Source of the DNA: Xiheicaenibacterium sp046351325
Lineage (GTDB): Bacteria; Myxococcota_A; Polyangia; Polyangiales; Polyangiaceae
Assembly: GCA_046351325.1 (NCBI GenBank)
Contig: JAXLYR010000003.1
Coordinates: 930,001 to 994,000, forward strand
Length of the DNA stretch: 64,000 nt
Reading direction: 5' to 3'
The position numbers were made by a program, and so were the translations under genes. The stretch's first letter is position 1, and each line of letters starts with the position of its first letter. Below are positions 55,152 through 63,627 of the stretch, piece by piece. The notes under the pieces were generated by a model. That model had not been told where the DNA came from and did no database searches. It saw nothing but the letters and a program-made list of their open reading frames with translations.

Positions 55152-56207
55152 ATGACTCGCGGGATCTCGAACTCGCTTTGGGTCGTGTTGGCCGGTGCGC
55201 TCCTTTCCGGATGCAGCTGCGACGGGGACGGCGCAGCCGGGTCGGGGGGTGGCGGCTCAGGAGGCGCCAGTGGGGGGAGCTCCAATATCGCTGGCGCAGC
55301 GGCCCAAGGAGGAGCCGGCGGCGCGGGACCATGCATCTCTCTCGGGGCGGGTTACACCATCCTTGACGAGCGGTACTGCAACGATGGCCTCTACCATGCC
55401 GTCTATTCCGTCGACAACGCCTCGACGGACCCCGCGGGCGGACTCTTGGGAGAGAACCTCGTCGGCCTGGGGTACGGCTTCCTGGCACACGTCCGCCGTC
55501 ACGGATCAAAAGTGGACTCCGTCACGCTGCCATTCGACATTCGGCGCTTCGGAACCCCCAGTGCCAGCGCCCGTGATTTCTTTTATCGATTCGGAACCTC
55601 CGACTACTTGGTCGGCCGCGTCGGTTGGCCAGACCAAGCGTTCGTGTTTGTCGTGACTGTCGACGGGCAGGCCATCTCGGCAGTCCCCGATGACGGCGCG
55701 GGCGCCGGTACGATGACACCGGATGGATCGACGTTGCTCCTCGCGCTGTCGTCGCCTGAGCCAGGGATCTATCGGCAGTCGGTCACGGGGATGCCGCCCA
55801 CAATCGGCGCCCGGACGCTCCTCGTGTCGATGACCGAGCTCCCGAGCGCGCTTCGAATGGACAGCGATGGCACGTTGTTCGCGCTGGTTGGGCCGCAGAT
55901 TCTTGTCTGGTCCGCCGCAGAGCTCGCCAGTCAGTCGTCGCCCCACATCATCGATCGCGGTACGGACGCCGAGGGTGAGCTCGCGCTCAGGAGCGCCACG
56001 ACCGACCGGCCCGCCATGGTCCTTCAATACGTCCACACGGAACGCGTCGTGGACGCCGCTGAATATCAAACCGAGGGTAGCGTCCTCTCCATCGAGCCCC
56101 TCACCGGCCTCGTGTCCCTGGATGGGGGTGTCCTCATGGGATTGGACGAGACGGGCGCGATCTGGCTGAACACCGATGCGGGTATCTCCATTCTAAGGCC
56201 GAACTGA
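55152..56207 (+). CDS. Lipoprotein of unknown function within duplicated block
   Basis: 351 residues from ATG 55152. Lipobox GALLSGC, a Gly/Ser/Ala-rich linker, then a beta-rich domain reminiscent of a propeller (TMTPDGSTLLLALSSPEPG, RMDSDGTLFALVGPQILVW, GGVLMGLDETGAIWLNTDAG). GC content is somewhat lower than in neighbouring genes. It lies between the two copies of the pseudouridine synthase 3' segment, so it could have moved or been captured with the rearrangement. Confidence 0.7.
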   Translation: MTRGISNSLWVVLAGALLSGCSCDGDGAAGSGGGGSGGASGGSSNIAGAAAQGGAGGAGPCISLGAGYTILDERYCNDGLYHAVYSVDNASTDPAGGLLGENLVGLGYGFLAHVRRHGSKVDSVTLPFDIRRFGTPSASARDFFYRFGTSDYLVGRVGWPDQAFVFVVTVDGQAISAVPDDGAGAGTMTPDGSTLLLALSSPEPGIYRQSVTGMPPTIGARTLLVSMTELPSALRMDSDGTLFALVGPQILVWSAAELASQSSPHIIDRGTDAEGELALRSATTDRPAMVLQYVHTERVVDAAEYQTEGSVLSIEPLTGLVSLDGGVLMGLDETGAIWLNTDAGISILRPN

Positions 56208-56233
56208 CCGCTCCGCGCTTTCTCCCACGCTCG

Positions 56234-56420
56234 CTTGGGCGACGCGCTCAACGGCGGCGACACCTCGCGCTCGCTCTCCCGTCACGCGCTCCACGCGCAC
56301 CGCATCGCGTGGGGTGGTGACGCTGTCGTCCCCGCGTTCGTCGTCGTCTCGCCTTTGCCCGCCGATCTCGCGCGGCTGCTCCCCCCGAGGTCGTCGAGTC
56401 GCTCGCCGGCTGAGGGGTCG
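56234..56420 (+). pseudogene. Direct repeat copy 2: orphan pseudouridine synthase 3' fragment
   Basis: Second copy of the 188-bp segment at 54735-54922. It lacks the 5' part of the gene and has a one-base deletion in a C run that would break the frame, so it is non-coding debris. Confidence 0.88.
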
Positions 56421-56438
56421 CGCGGGTAGCGCAGGAGA

Positions 56439-56508
56439 ACGACTAGCGACTAGCGACTGGCGACTAGCGACTGGCGACTAGCGACTAGCGAATGGCGACT
56501 TGCGACTT
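56439..56508. repeat. Heptamer tandem repeat array, second copy
   Basis: Ten 7-bp units, mostly GCGACTA/GCGACTG/GCGACTT in mixed order with two variant units. It directly precedes the Uma2 start region and parallels the array at 54926. Confidence 0.9.
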
Positions 56509-56850
56509 GCGACGCCTCGCGTGCGGGTATGCGGTAGCATGTCCTCGCATGTCGACGGCGCGCCGCTACCGGAATTCCTACAGCGACTATCTCCGGCTGG
56601 AGCAAGAGTCGCCTTCGAAGCTCGAGTACGCGGACGGCGAGATCTACGCGATAGCCGGGGGAACACCGGAGCATGCTGCCCTCGCGATGCAGCTCGTTCG
56701 CCTTGTCTCGGCAGCGCTGCCGCGCGAATGCCGCATCTTCTCGTCGGATCTCAAGATCCGCGTCAGCGCGACCAATCTCACCGCTTACCCCGACCTGTCA
56801 ATCGTTTGCGGCCCCATCCGGTGCGTGTCAATGGAGTTGTCTACCCTGAT

Positions 56851-57882
56851 TCACGAGAAGGCAGTGGCGATTGGGGTGATGTGAGTCTCCTGCTTCACCG
56901 GGTTGAGGTAGACGGCGCCGACGGGCTTCCAGTTGCGGGTCTCGCCAGTCCAACGGCGAGGTGTTCGCCTCTTGGCGGCCCGATAGACGCTCGCGCGCTT
57001 GGCTAGGATTTCGCGGTCACGACCGACGTGGCGGTCGCGGGGTGTCACGTAGCGAATTCCGCTGTGGAGGTGCTCGCCGTTGTACCAAGCGACAAATCCG
57101 TCGACCCATGACCGTGCAGCGTCGACGGTCTGGAAGGGCTTTCGGGGGTATCCGGGTCTGTACTTGAGGGTCCTGAAGAGCGCCTCCGCAAAGGGGTTAT
57201 CGTCACTCACGGCTGGGCGGCTAAACGATGCAACGACGCCGAGTCTTTGGAGAGTAGCGAGCATGGTCGAGCCCTTCATCGGGCCGCCATTGTCGGCGTG
57301 CAGAGTGAGCTCGTCGGGGTCCACGCCCTCTTTAGCGACTGTCTCCGTCACGAGGGCCGACGAGATGTCACCGGACTCCGTGGGGTGCACCCTCCAGCCG
57401 ACTATCTTGCGGCTGAAGATGTCCACGATGAGATAGAGATAGAAGAACACTCCGCGGATGGGGCTTCGCAGGTAGGTGATGTCCCACGACCAGACCTGGT
57501 TCGGGCGGGCCGCGATGTGCTCGTCCGGCTTGCGGCTCTTGCGAGGGCGGGCGTGACCACGGGGCGTGAGCTCTCCTTCCTCGCGAAGTACACGGTAGAA
57601 GCTTGATTCACTGGCGACATACTGCCCACGGTCTGCGAGCAACGGAACGATTTGTCGTGGCGACAGGTCACGGAACTCGGGCTGGTGAACGATGTCGAGA
57701 ATGGCGTTGCGCTCCTCCTTCGTGAGCTTGTGAGCTGGGGAAGGCTGAGCAATTCCTCGTCGGTCGTCGATGCCGCTACGCCATCGAGTGAGTGTCCGTG
57801 GAGTCAAACCGAACGACTCCGCCGCCTTGTCAACTCGTGCACCGGCGCACACGGCCTCGTCGATCAGCTCAAGGACCTTCAT
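56851..57882 (-). CDS. IS3-family transposase OrfB (DDE integrase)
   Basis: 343 residues. rve integrase core: WSWDITYLRSPIRG (first Asp), LTLHADNGGPMKG (second Asp) and NPFAEALFRTLKYRPGYP (Glu). An HTH_21-like N-terminal region (LSPRQIVPLLADRGQYVASE) precedes it. The start ATG overlaps the OrfA stop. A -1 frameshift in the A run of OrfA would fuse it to OrfA, as in other IS3 elements. Confidence 0.93.
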   Translation of the reverse strand: MKVLELIDEAVCAGARVDKAAESFGLTPRTLTRWRSGIDDRRGIAQPSPAHKLTKEERNAILDIVHQPEFRDLSPRQIVPLLADRGQYVASESSFYRVLREEGELTPRGHARPRKSRKPDEHIAARPNQVWSWDITYLRSPIRGVFFYLYLIVDIFSRKIVGWRVHPTESGDISSALVTETVAKEGVDPDELTLHADNGGPMKGSTMLATLQRLGVVASFSRPAVSDDNPFAEALFRTLKYRPGYPRKPFQTVDAARSWVDGFVAWYNGEHLHSGIRYVTPRDRHVGRDREILAKRASVYRAAKRRTPRRWTGETRNWKPVGAVYLNPVKQETHITPIATAFS

Positions 57883-58433
57883 TCGCTCTTCGGCTCCGTG
57901 TCGTCGCCCCCGGCCCCCCAGATCGCTTGAATTTTTTTTTGAAGGACGAGGAGCGCGGCCGCCTCTGCCAGCGCCTTCTCCTTGCGACGGAGCTCGCGCT
58001 CGAGCTCACGCATGCGCTTCTGCTCCGCCGACCGCTTGCCCTGCGACCGTCCACCGCGCTGGGGAGCCAACCCCGCCATTGCGGCCGCCCGCCACTCTCG
58101 CAGCGTGGCCTCGTGCAACCCCTCGCGCCGAAGGAACGCTCCAAGCTCCGAGTCAGGCAGACGGGCAGCCTCCACGACGACACGAAGCCGCTCCTCGGCA
58201 GACCAATCCTCGGGCCGCCTCGCCTTCGCTGACGTCGCTGTAGTCCCTGCGGTGGGTGAAGAGTCGTTGGGCTTGGACACGACCTCGAACGTACCGTGGC
58301 TGGCACGGAGCCAGCGAGACAGAGTTGGCTGGGATACCCCGACCTCATCAGCGAGAGCGCTCGCGGTCACCGCTCGCGGCCCCAGCATTCGCTGCACCAT
58401 CTTTGACTTGAACGCTTCACTATACTGAGTCAC
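57879..58433 (-). CDS. IS3-family transposase OrfA (HTH protein)
   Basis: 184 residues, with an HTH at ASALADEVGVSQPTLSRWL, a second helical region (SELGAFLRREGLHEATLREW) and a basic coiled coil (KRMRELERELRRKEKALAEA). Nine A residues at 57932-57940 (minus strand) near the C terminus are a likely slippery site; the -1 frame stays open into OrfB. OrfA is longer than the about 100 residues typical of IS3 elements. Confidence 0.88.
   Translation of the reverse strand: MTQYSEAFKSKMVQRMLGPRAVTASALADEVGVSQPTLSRWLRASHGTFEVVSKPNDSSPTAGTTATSAKARRPEDWSAEERLRVVVEAARLPDSELGAFLRREGLHEATLREWRAAAMAGLAPQRGGRSQGKRSAEQKRMRELERELRRKEKALAEAAALLVLQKKIQAIWGAGGDDTEPKSE
57932..57940 (-). promoter_or_regulatory. A9 slippery site for OrfAB frameshifting
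   Basis: Nine consecutive A on the coding strand. In the OrfA frame it reads CAA-AAA-AAA-ATT. After a -1 slip the frame is open through the OrfB start at 57882, giving a single OrfAB protein. Confidence 0.6.
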
Positions 58434-58877
58434 TCTCAGACTGCTCGTCTCGCCCCCAAGCCGACAGTCGGATTAAGACCGGTCGCTCAGAAGACCGATC
58501 GGGCGGACAACTCTTCTGACACAGGGGGCATCGAACGCGCTGCTGATGATCCGAATGCAATCACCAACCCTCGCTTCCTCGTCGAAGTGACCAGCCCATC
58601 CACCGAGGACTACGACCGCGGCGACAAGCTCAGTCAGTACAAGCAATGCGCCTCGCTTCAGGCGGTGCTGATCATTTCGCACCGGCACAAGCAGGTCACA
58701 ATCGTCAGCCGAAGCGGCGCAACGTGGGTCGATCGTGATGTGAGCAGTGGGGAACGGGTCGAGGTCGGTAGCGAGATCGCGTTCGACGTGAGTGAGCTCT
58801 ACCAGGTGATCGACGGCCTAGCGTAGCCAATCGGGCCGTCTGCGGCGCCATTCCAACCCTTTGCTCTGATTCGTCCT

Positions 58878-59825
58878 TCAATCTCCCTTTTTGGCAGCGC
58901 GCGCACGCAGCTCCTCATAGAGCGCTCGCAGCGGCGCGCTCTCGCTCAGCTTCGCCGCGTAGGCACGCGACACTCCTGCCCAGTCAGCCTCGGTCAGTCC
59001 GCGCTCGGACAATACAGTGGCGCGCGGTCGACGCTCGAGATCCACGACCACCTGGGCGTACTCGCGCAGGCTGGGCAATAGCGCAACGGGTCGGGTGGGC
59101 TCTACCAGGTTGACCTGCGAGGTCGCGCCTGGGTCGAGCTCGTGCGGCTCGGTGTCGTCTATCGCTGCATCAAATGGCAGCGCTGGCTTCTGGGTTGCGA
59201 ACAGTGACACTTCGGCGGTCACGTCCGCCGCGTCCCGTAGTGGGGCCACGCGCGGCGGTGGATCGCACTGCGCGGGCTGCGAGCCGCGAAACGGCAGCGA
59301 CGCCACAATCGCGCGAAGGTCGACCTCGGCCGTGGCGTCGGCATCCGGCAATCGCGCTGGTGGCTGTGGCGTTGGATTGATTGGCGGGATTGCCGGCGGT
59401 GAGGCTGATGACGACGCCACGAATGGCAACATCGCCGCGCGAAACGTCGACAGGTCGACCTCTCCGGTGAGGTTTTCGGGAGGCGCATTGGGTCGCGACA
59501 CTGGCATCGGCGCTACAGGCTCGGGCAGCGCTGGCTCGAACCCTGCTGGCTCGACAGCCTGCTCGGCGCTGGTTGGTTTGGAAGCGGGCGGTTTGGGAGC
59601 GGGCGGAACGGCCCCAAGCGCAGCTTCATATGAAGAGCGATACGCGGCGAGTGGCCCGGGATCCCCGCGATCGATCGCGTCCGCGATCTCGCTGAGCGTG
59701 TGCTCTTCGAGTTGGGCCCACTTCTCCTGGGTGAGGTTGTGCGTGGCGAGGACGGCGTGGGGAGAGCCTCCGCGGTCGAGTTCGCCGCGGACTTGAGCGA
59801 TGTTGGTGATGGTCGAAGTGGTCAT
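58878..59825 (-). CDS. Repeat-family protein, copy A (duplicated helical ends, LPF-motif middle)
   Basis: 315 residues. The N terminus (IAQVRGELDRGGSPHAVLAT, LTQEKWAQLEEHTLSEIADA, AAYRSSYEAALG) and the C terminus (YAQVVVDLERRPRATVLSER, LTEADWAGVSRAYAAKLSES, LRALYEELRARAA) are the same helical motif repeated. Between them four short motifs of the form T-x-(E/Q)-V-(D/S/N)-L...LPF recur (LTGEVDLSTFRAAMLPF, ATAEVDLRAIVASLPF, VTAEVSLFATQKPALPF, ATSQVNLVE...LLP) in Pro-rich sequence. I recognise no named family. Myxobacterial proteins near secretion-system genes show similar helical repeats, so a type VI or toxin-adaptor link is possible but unproven. Confidence 0.75.
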   Translation of the reverse strand: MTTSTITNIAQVRGELDRGGSPHAVLATHNLTQEKWAQLEEHTLSEIADAIDRGDPGPLAAYRSSYEAALGAVPPAPKPPASKPTSAEQAVEPAGFEPALPEPVAPMPVSRPNAPPENLTGEVDLSTFRAAMLPFVASSSASPPAIPPINPTPQPPARLPDADATAEVDLRAIVASLPFRGSQPAQCDPPPRVAPLRDAADVTAEVSLFATQKPALPFDAAIDDTEPHELDPGATSQVNLVEPTRPVALLPSLREYAQVVVDLERRPRATVLSERGLTEADWAGVSRAYAAKLSESAPLRALYEELRARAAKKGD

Positions 59826-59863
59826 GTTTCGAGTGTTTCGCTTTCCGGCTTCTCTCGCCCCGT

Positions 59864-60352
59864 CTACTGACCACTAAGTCTTCGTTTCGCCCTAGCGCCG
59901 AAGCGGTGGTGATTGACCAGGGACTTCAGAATGGTCTCGGTCTCCGGGTTGGTCGTTTGACTACAAACGACCGCAAAAGCCCCCTCCGAGACGAGCATGT
60001 CATCCTGCCCGTCAATCAGCGGAGCAACCGCACCTGGCAAGGACAATTCATCCGTATAGAACGCCAATTGTTGCAGCGAGTAATTCTGCACGTCCGAATC
60101 CTTGTCCGTCACAGCAAGATGAAGCAGCACATCACTCGCCCTCCGGCGGAGATCTCTTACCTGGACGCCGCTGAGTCCTACAAGCTTGATGGCCTCGATC
60201 CGGCACAGATCGTACTCCGTTGGATCGACCGCGACCCCTCTGACTACGTCAAAAGTCGCCTCATCTAGTGGCGACTGGAGGCTGTATAGCAATTGTCGAC
60301 GTTGCTCAGCGGTTGACGTTTCAAGGCAACTTTGAAGCTCTTTGGCGTTCAT
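59864..60352 (-). CDS. Small HEAT-like helical protein
   Basis: 162 residues. Repeated helix pairs (CRIEAIKLVGLSGVQVRDLR, DVQNYSLQQLAFYTDELSLP, SEGAFAVVCSQTTNPETETI) look like two or three HEAT repeats. It lies between two copies of the repeat-family gene, 38 bp upstream of copy A, which suggests a partner or immunity-type role. Base composition is clearly less GC-rich than that of the copies. Confidence 0.6.
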   Translation of the reverse strand: MNAKELQSCLETSTAEQRRQLLYSLQSPLDEATFDVVRGVAVDPTEYDLCRIEAIKLVGLSGVQVRDLRRRASDVLLHLAVTDKDSDVQNYSLQQLAFYTDELSLPGAVAPLIDGQDDMLVSEGAFAVVCSQTTNPETETILKSLVNHHRFGARAKRRLSGQ

Positions 60353-60375
60353 GGCTACGACCTTTCGCTGGAGCC

Positions 60376-61287
60376 CTAATCTCCCTTCTTGGCGGCGCGC
60401 GCACGCAGCTCTTCATAGAGTGCTCGCAGCGGTGCGCTCTCGCTCAGCTTCGCCGCGTACGCGCGCGACACTCCTGCCCAGTCAGCCTCGGTCAGTCCAC
60501 GCTCGGACAATACAGTGGCGCGCGGTCGACGCTCGAGATCCACGACCACTTGGGCGTACTCCCGCAAACTGGGCAATAGCGCGACGGGTCGGGTTGGCTC
60601 TACCAGGTTGACCTGCGAGGTCGCGCCTGGGTCGAGCTCGTGCGGCTCGGTGTCGTCTGTCGCTGCATCAAATGGCAGCGCCGGCTTCTGTGCGGCAATC
60701 AGTGACACTTCGGCGGTCACGTCCGCCGCGTCCGGTTGCGAGGCCACAGGTGGCGGTGGGTCGTACTGCGCGGGCTGCGAGCCGCGAAACGGCAGCGACG
60801 CCACAATCGCGCGAAGGTCGACCTCGGCCGTGGCGTCGAGTTCCGTCAATCGCGCTGGTGGCTGTGGCGTTGGATTGATTGGTGGGATTGCCGGTGGTGC
60901 GGCCGATGACGACGACACGAATGGCAACATCGCCGCGCGAAACGTCGACAGGTCGACCTCTCCGGTGAGGTTCTCGAGAGGCGCATTGGGTCGCGACACT
61001 GGCATCGGCGCAACACGCACAGGCAGCGCTGGCTCGAGCCCTGCTGGCTCGGGTTTGGAGACAGGCGGAGCGGCTCCAAGCGCAGCCTCATAGGAGGAGC
61101 GATATGCGGCGAGTGGCCCCGGATCCCCGCGATCGATCGCGTCGGCGATCTCGTTGAGCGCGTGCTCTTCGAGTTGAGCCCACTTCTCTTGAGTCAGGCC
61201 GTGCGCCGCGAGTACGGCGTGGGGAGAACCTCCGCGGTCGAGTTCGCCGCGGACTTGAGCGATGTTGGTGAAGGTCGAAGTGGTCAT
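60376..61287 (-). CDS. Repeat-family protein, copy B
   Basis: 303 residues from ATG 61287, closely matching copy A over nearly its full length at the DNA level. Main differences are a shorter Pro-rich linker after AALGAAPP and scattered substitutions. The four LPF motifs and both helical ends are intact. Such similarity between genes 1.5 kb apart shows recent duplication or gene conversion. Confidence 0.75.
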   Translation of the reverse strand: MTTSTFTNIAQVRGELDRGGSPHAVLAAHGLTQEKWAQLEEHALNEIADAIDRGDPGPLAAYRSSYEAALGAAPPVSKPEPAGLEPALPVRVAPMPVSRPNAPLENLTGEVDLSTFRAAMLPFVSSSSAAPPAIPPINPTPQPPARLTELDATAEVDLRAIVASLPFRGSQPAQYDPPPPVASQPDAADVTAEVSLIAAQKPALPFDAATDDTEPHELDPGATSQVNLVEPTRPVALLPSLREYAQVVVDLERRPRATVLSERGLTEADWAGVSRAYAAKLSESAPLRALYEELRARAAKKGD

Positions 61288-61329
61288 GATAGTTAGTTCC
61301 CGGATTGCAGCAGCAGCGACACTCGGCAT

Positions 61330-61779
61330 TCAATCCTGCCATGGTTCGGCCTCAACCAGCGCCACGTAGTCCTTGGGCTCCGCTGAGTCGGCGACGCGAG
61401 CCCAGCCCTTGTCACTTGTGCGCTTGTATACCTTGGTTCGATGAGGGAACCGCTTGACGATTGCCTCCACCGCGGCAAACAGCGCCTTGTCGCTTGGCCA
61501 TGTGGTTCCACACTCCCCGCATCCCCAGCGCATCGGGCGGCTTGTTACTGGCTTGCCGACGATGTTGACAACCCAACCACTACAGTGGGCTACCGGACAG
61601 CGCAGTATTGGCAGTTCTGGGGCAACTGCGGACTCGGCAAGGATGACCTTGATCGAGCGACCACATGTTGGGCAGTCAAAGTAGACAAACGGCATTCGTC
61701 GAGCCTTCGCCGTGCCAAGAAACTCCTCTTGCTTAGCGTCGAGAGTGAACTCGTGTCCCCGGCAAGCCACTGTTGTCAT
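61330..61779 (-). CDS. Zinc-ribbon protein of unknown function
   Basis: 149 residues. Two metal-binding knuckle sets: FDCPTCGRSIKV with LRCPVAHCSGW, and WGCGECGTTW. The C terminus is a short alpha/beta part (IVKRFPHRTKVYKR). Zinc ribbons bind nucleic acid or protein. It lies 42 bp upstream of copy B on the same strand. No family is recognised. Confidence 0.65.
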   Translation of the reverse strand: MTTVACRGHEFTLDAKQEEFLGTAKARRMPFVYFDCPTCGRSIKVILAESAVAPELPILRCPVAHCSGWVVNIVGKPVTSRPMRWGCGECGTTWPSDKALFAAVEAIVKRFPHRTKVYKRTSDKGWARVADSAEPKDYVALVEAEPWQD

Positions 61780-61870
61780 TGGGGGTCTTCAGGTCAGTTT
61801 GGGTTCAGTTCAGCCCGAAGGACTATTCCTTCCCTCTTCACTGCTTCATGCCAAAGTTGCCGATTCCTGA

Positions 61871-62494
61871 TCAGCTGGACTCGTCAATTTGGAATTCGAC
61901 CGTGGTTCCATCGGGCACATCGCACAGCAGCTTCCAAAGCTCCGCTCGAAGGCGAAGGCCATACCAATCGTCCTTGGCTATCAGATTCTCCGGGGCGAGC
62001 TCACCACCCAACAAAAGAGGCCTCCGCGGCACGAGTCGTTGCCCTGCTACGAGCTTTCCGTGGCCCAACTCCCAGCGTTCTAACAGCTCTTGGTAAGTGA
62101 AAAGCTCCGTCTCCGCCCTAAGATGGCGAAGCCATTCGCCGACCGAGTCCGCAACGTGTTCAAACTCGGCAGTTTCGGGGTCCATCAGTGAAATTGAACC
62201 GTCGCGCGTTACGGCAAATTGCTCGCCCAGGGCATTCTCCGCAAAGAAGAACGCGCCGACCAGAGCCTGATCGAACTCCTCGATCCAAAGGGTACTCGCG
62301 TTCCACTCTTTGAGACCTAAGGGTGGCTGCGCGCGCAAACCCGGAGATCGAATGAGAAGGGCGCCTCCGAAATGATAGGCCCCACTGTACTCAGCATAGA
62401 GCGGCTCCAGTGCAGCTGGTATTGGCTCGTGCGGGCCCGCGACTCGCGGGAACGACACCGACGCCACATCTCCAAGTTCTTTTGCAACTCGCAT
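61871..62494 (-). CDS. SMI1/KNR4 (SUKH)-like protein
   Basis: 207 residues from ATG 62494; an in-frame extension upstream runs into the neighbouring repeat-family remnant. The pattern AYHFGGALLIRSPGL, then WNASTLWIEEFDQALVGAFF and FAENALGEQFAVTRDGSISL resembles SUKH immunity proteins, where an F-x-x-x-G-x-Q-F stretch is common. SUKH proteins neutralise toxins of polymorphic or contact-dependent systems. No toxin is seen nearby in the window. Confidence 0.6.
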   Translation of the reverse strand: MRVAKELGDVASVSFPRVAGPHEPIPAALEPLYAEYSGAYHFGGALLIRSPGLRAQPPLGLKEWNASTLWIEEFDQALVGAFFFAENALGEQFAVTRDGSISLMDPETAEFEHVADSVGEWLRHLRAETELFTYQELLERWELGHGKLVAGQRLVPRRPLLLGGELAPENLIAKDDWYGLRLRAELWKLLCDVPDGTTVEFQIDESS

Positions 62495-62510
62495 CTCTAA
62501 TCTCCAGCCA

Positions 62511-62873
62511 CTACGGCAGCGACACCACAATCGCGCGCAGGTCGACCTCGGCCGTGGCGTCGACATCCGGCAATCGCGCTGGTGGCTGCGGCGTTGGATT
62601 GATTGGCGGGATTGCTGGCGGTGAGGCTGACGACGACGTCACGAATGGCAACATCGCCGCGCGAAACGTCGACAGGTCGACTTCGCCCGTGAGGTTTTCG
62701 GGAGGCGCATTGGGTCGCGACACTGGCCTCGGCGCTACAGGCTCGGGCAACGCTGGCTCGAGCGCTGCTGGCTCGACAGCCTGCTCGGCGCTGGTTGGAT
62801 TGGAGACAGGCGGAGCGGCTCCGCGGTCGAGTTCGCCGCGGACTTGAGCGATGTTGGTGAAGGTCGAGTTCAT
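62511..62873 (-). CDS. Repeat-family protein, truncated copy C
   Basis: 120 residues. It begins like copies A and B (TFTNIAQVRGELDRG) but then jumps straight to AAPPVSNPTSAEQAVEPAAL, losing about 50 residues of the N-terminal helical region in frame. It carries two LPF motifs and stops after the second begins (IVVSLP then stop). The helical C terminus is missing. Probably a non-functional or cassette-like remnant. Confidence 0.7.
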   Translation of the reverse strand: MNSTFTNIAQVRGELDRGAAPPVSNPTSAEQAVEPAALEPALPEPVAPRPVSRPNAPPENLTGEVDLSTFRAAMLPFVTSSSASPPAIPPINPTPQPPARLPDVDATAEVDLRAIVVSLP

Positions 62874-62885
62874 GTTCGGGGCTAG

Positions 62886-63326
62886 CTAGGGGCGATCAAC
62901 AGCCAGTGATATCGCATCTTCCAGCGACTTTGCGACCAGCTCCAGCCGTTCTGCGTCAAGGGAATCACCGTCTACCGCGTCATGCGGAATTCTAACGACC
63001 CTCAGGTCCGCATCGACAAAGTACGGGTCACCAGAACCTTCCAGGCACATCGCAAGCGGGATGTAGCCAAGCGATATCGCCGCAATCCCAGGGTAGCAAT
63101 CCAGAGCCTCAGAACGCATTTGCTGGGGTGTCAGAATTCGCATGTCCACACCAAGCTGCGAAAGGTCATCCTCGGGCAAGATCGTGACTGTTGCTCCGCA
63201 GAGACTCACACTTGTGAGGGCATCTCGAACACTCCGCGGTAAAGAGAAGCGTGCGTCCTCGACGGCTGCGAATTCCCGCTCGTCAACTCTCCTTCCACCC
63301 AGTCGCTTAAGCTTCTCGTCGTTCAT
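62886..63326 (-). CDS. Small protein resembling SUKH/immunity proteins
   Basis: 146 residues, with a good GGAGG site before ATG 63326. The sequence (YPGIAAISLGYIPLAMCLEG, DPYFVDADLRVVRIPHDAVD) resembles the central strands of SMI1/KNR4-like proteins. It ends 12 bp upstream of copy C on the same strand. An immunity role is inferred from context only. Confidence 0.5.
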   Translation of the reverse strand: MNDEKLKRLGGRRVDEREFAAVEDARFSLPRSVRDALTSVSLCGATVTILPEDDLSQLGVDMRILTPQQMRSEALDCYPGIAAISLGYIPLAMCLEGSGDPYFVDADLRVVRIPHDAVDGDSLDAERLELVAKSLEDAISLAVDRP

Positions 63327-63533
63327 GTTGCCTCCAGAGGGTTGTCAAAGCGACCACTGCCCCATTCTGCCTCCCAATACTCACGCTGTTCGTTCTTCGG
63401 TCGATTTGACTGGGGGCCGGCCGGTATTTGTGTGGTTGGCGAAAAAGTTCCCAACCCCGCGATGGTCGGTTCGGGTCATCTCGTTCAACGGGCTATCAGG
63501 GCTTTGCCCGCGGTGGTGTAGTTCGATCGGGAA

Positions 63534-63607
63534 TGGTTGTGTGCGGCGAGGACGGCGTGGCGAGAGCCTCCGCGGTCGAGTTCGCCGCGGACTTGAGCGA
63601 TGTTGAT
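63534..63607 (-). pseudogene. Repeat-family fragment D (N-terminal piece)
   Basis: About 74 bp encoding INIAQVRGELDRGG and SRHAVLAAHNH without start or continuation: the N-terminal motif of copies A-C. The surrounding 63327-63627 shows no other gene. Confidence 0.75.
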
Positions 63608-63627
63608 GCTCGTACCGTCAAGTTGCA

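Larger units (their letters stand above)
56819..58528 (-). mobile_element. IS3-family insertion sequence in Uma2
   Basis: About 1710 bp with two transposase genes on the minus strand. The flanking target duplication is CATC (56815-56818 and 58529-58532), supported by exact restoration of the Uma2 frame. Near the ends, TGTCA-N3-GAGTTGTC (from 56826) is repeated inverted ending at 58521, so the recognised inverted repeats begin about 7 bp inside the duplication. Confidence 0.85.
56549..58826 (+). pseudogene. Uma2-family (DUF820) gene interrupted by an IS element
   Basis: The 5' part (56549-56818) encodes YSDYLRLEQESPSKLEYADG, YAIAGGTPEHAALAMQLVRL and YPDLSIVCGPI. The 3' part (58533-58826) encodes ERAADDPNAITNPRFLVEV, TSPSTEDYDRGDKLSQYK and ends DVSELYQVIDGLA. 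Removing 56819-58532 gives one 187-residue frame without any adjustment, a normal Uma2 length with the PD-(D/E)xK-like nuclease residues (D in YPD, E in VEV). Uma2 proteins have a restriction-endonuclease-like fold; their role is poorly known. This copy is presumably inactive. Confidence 0.9.
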
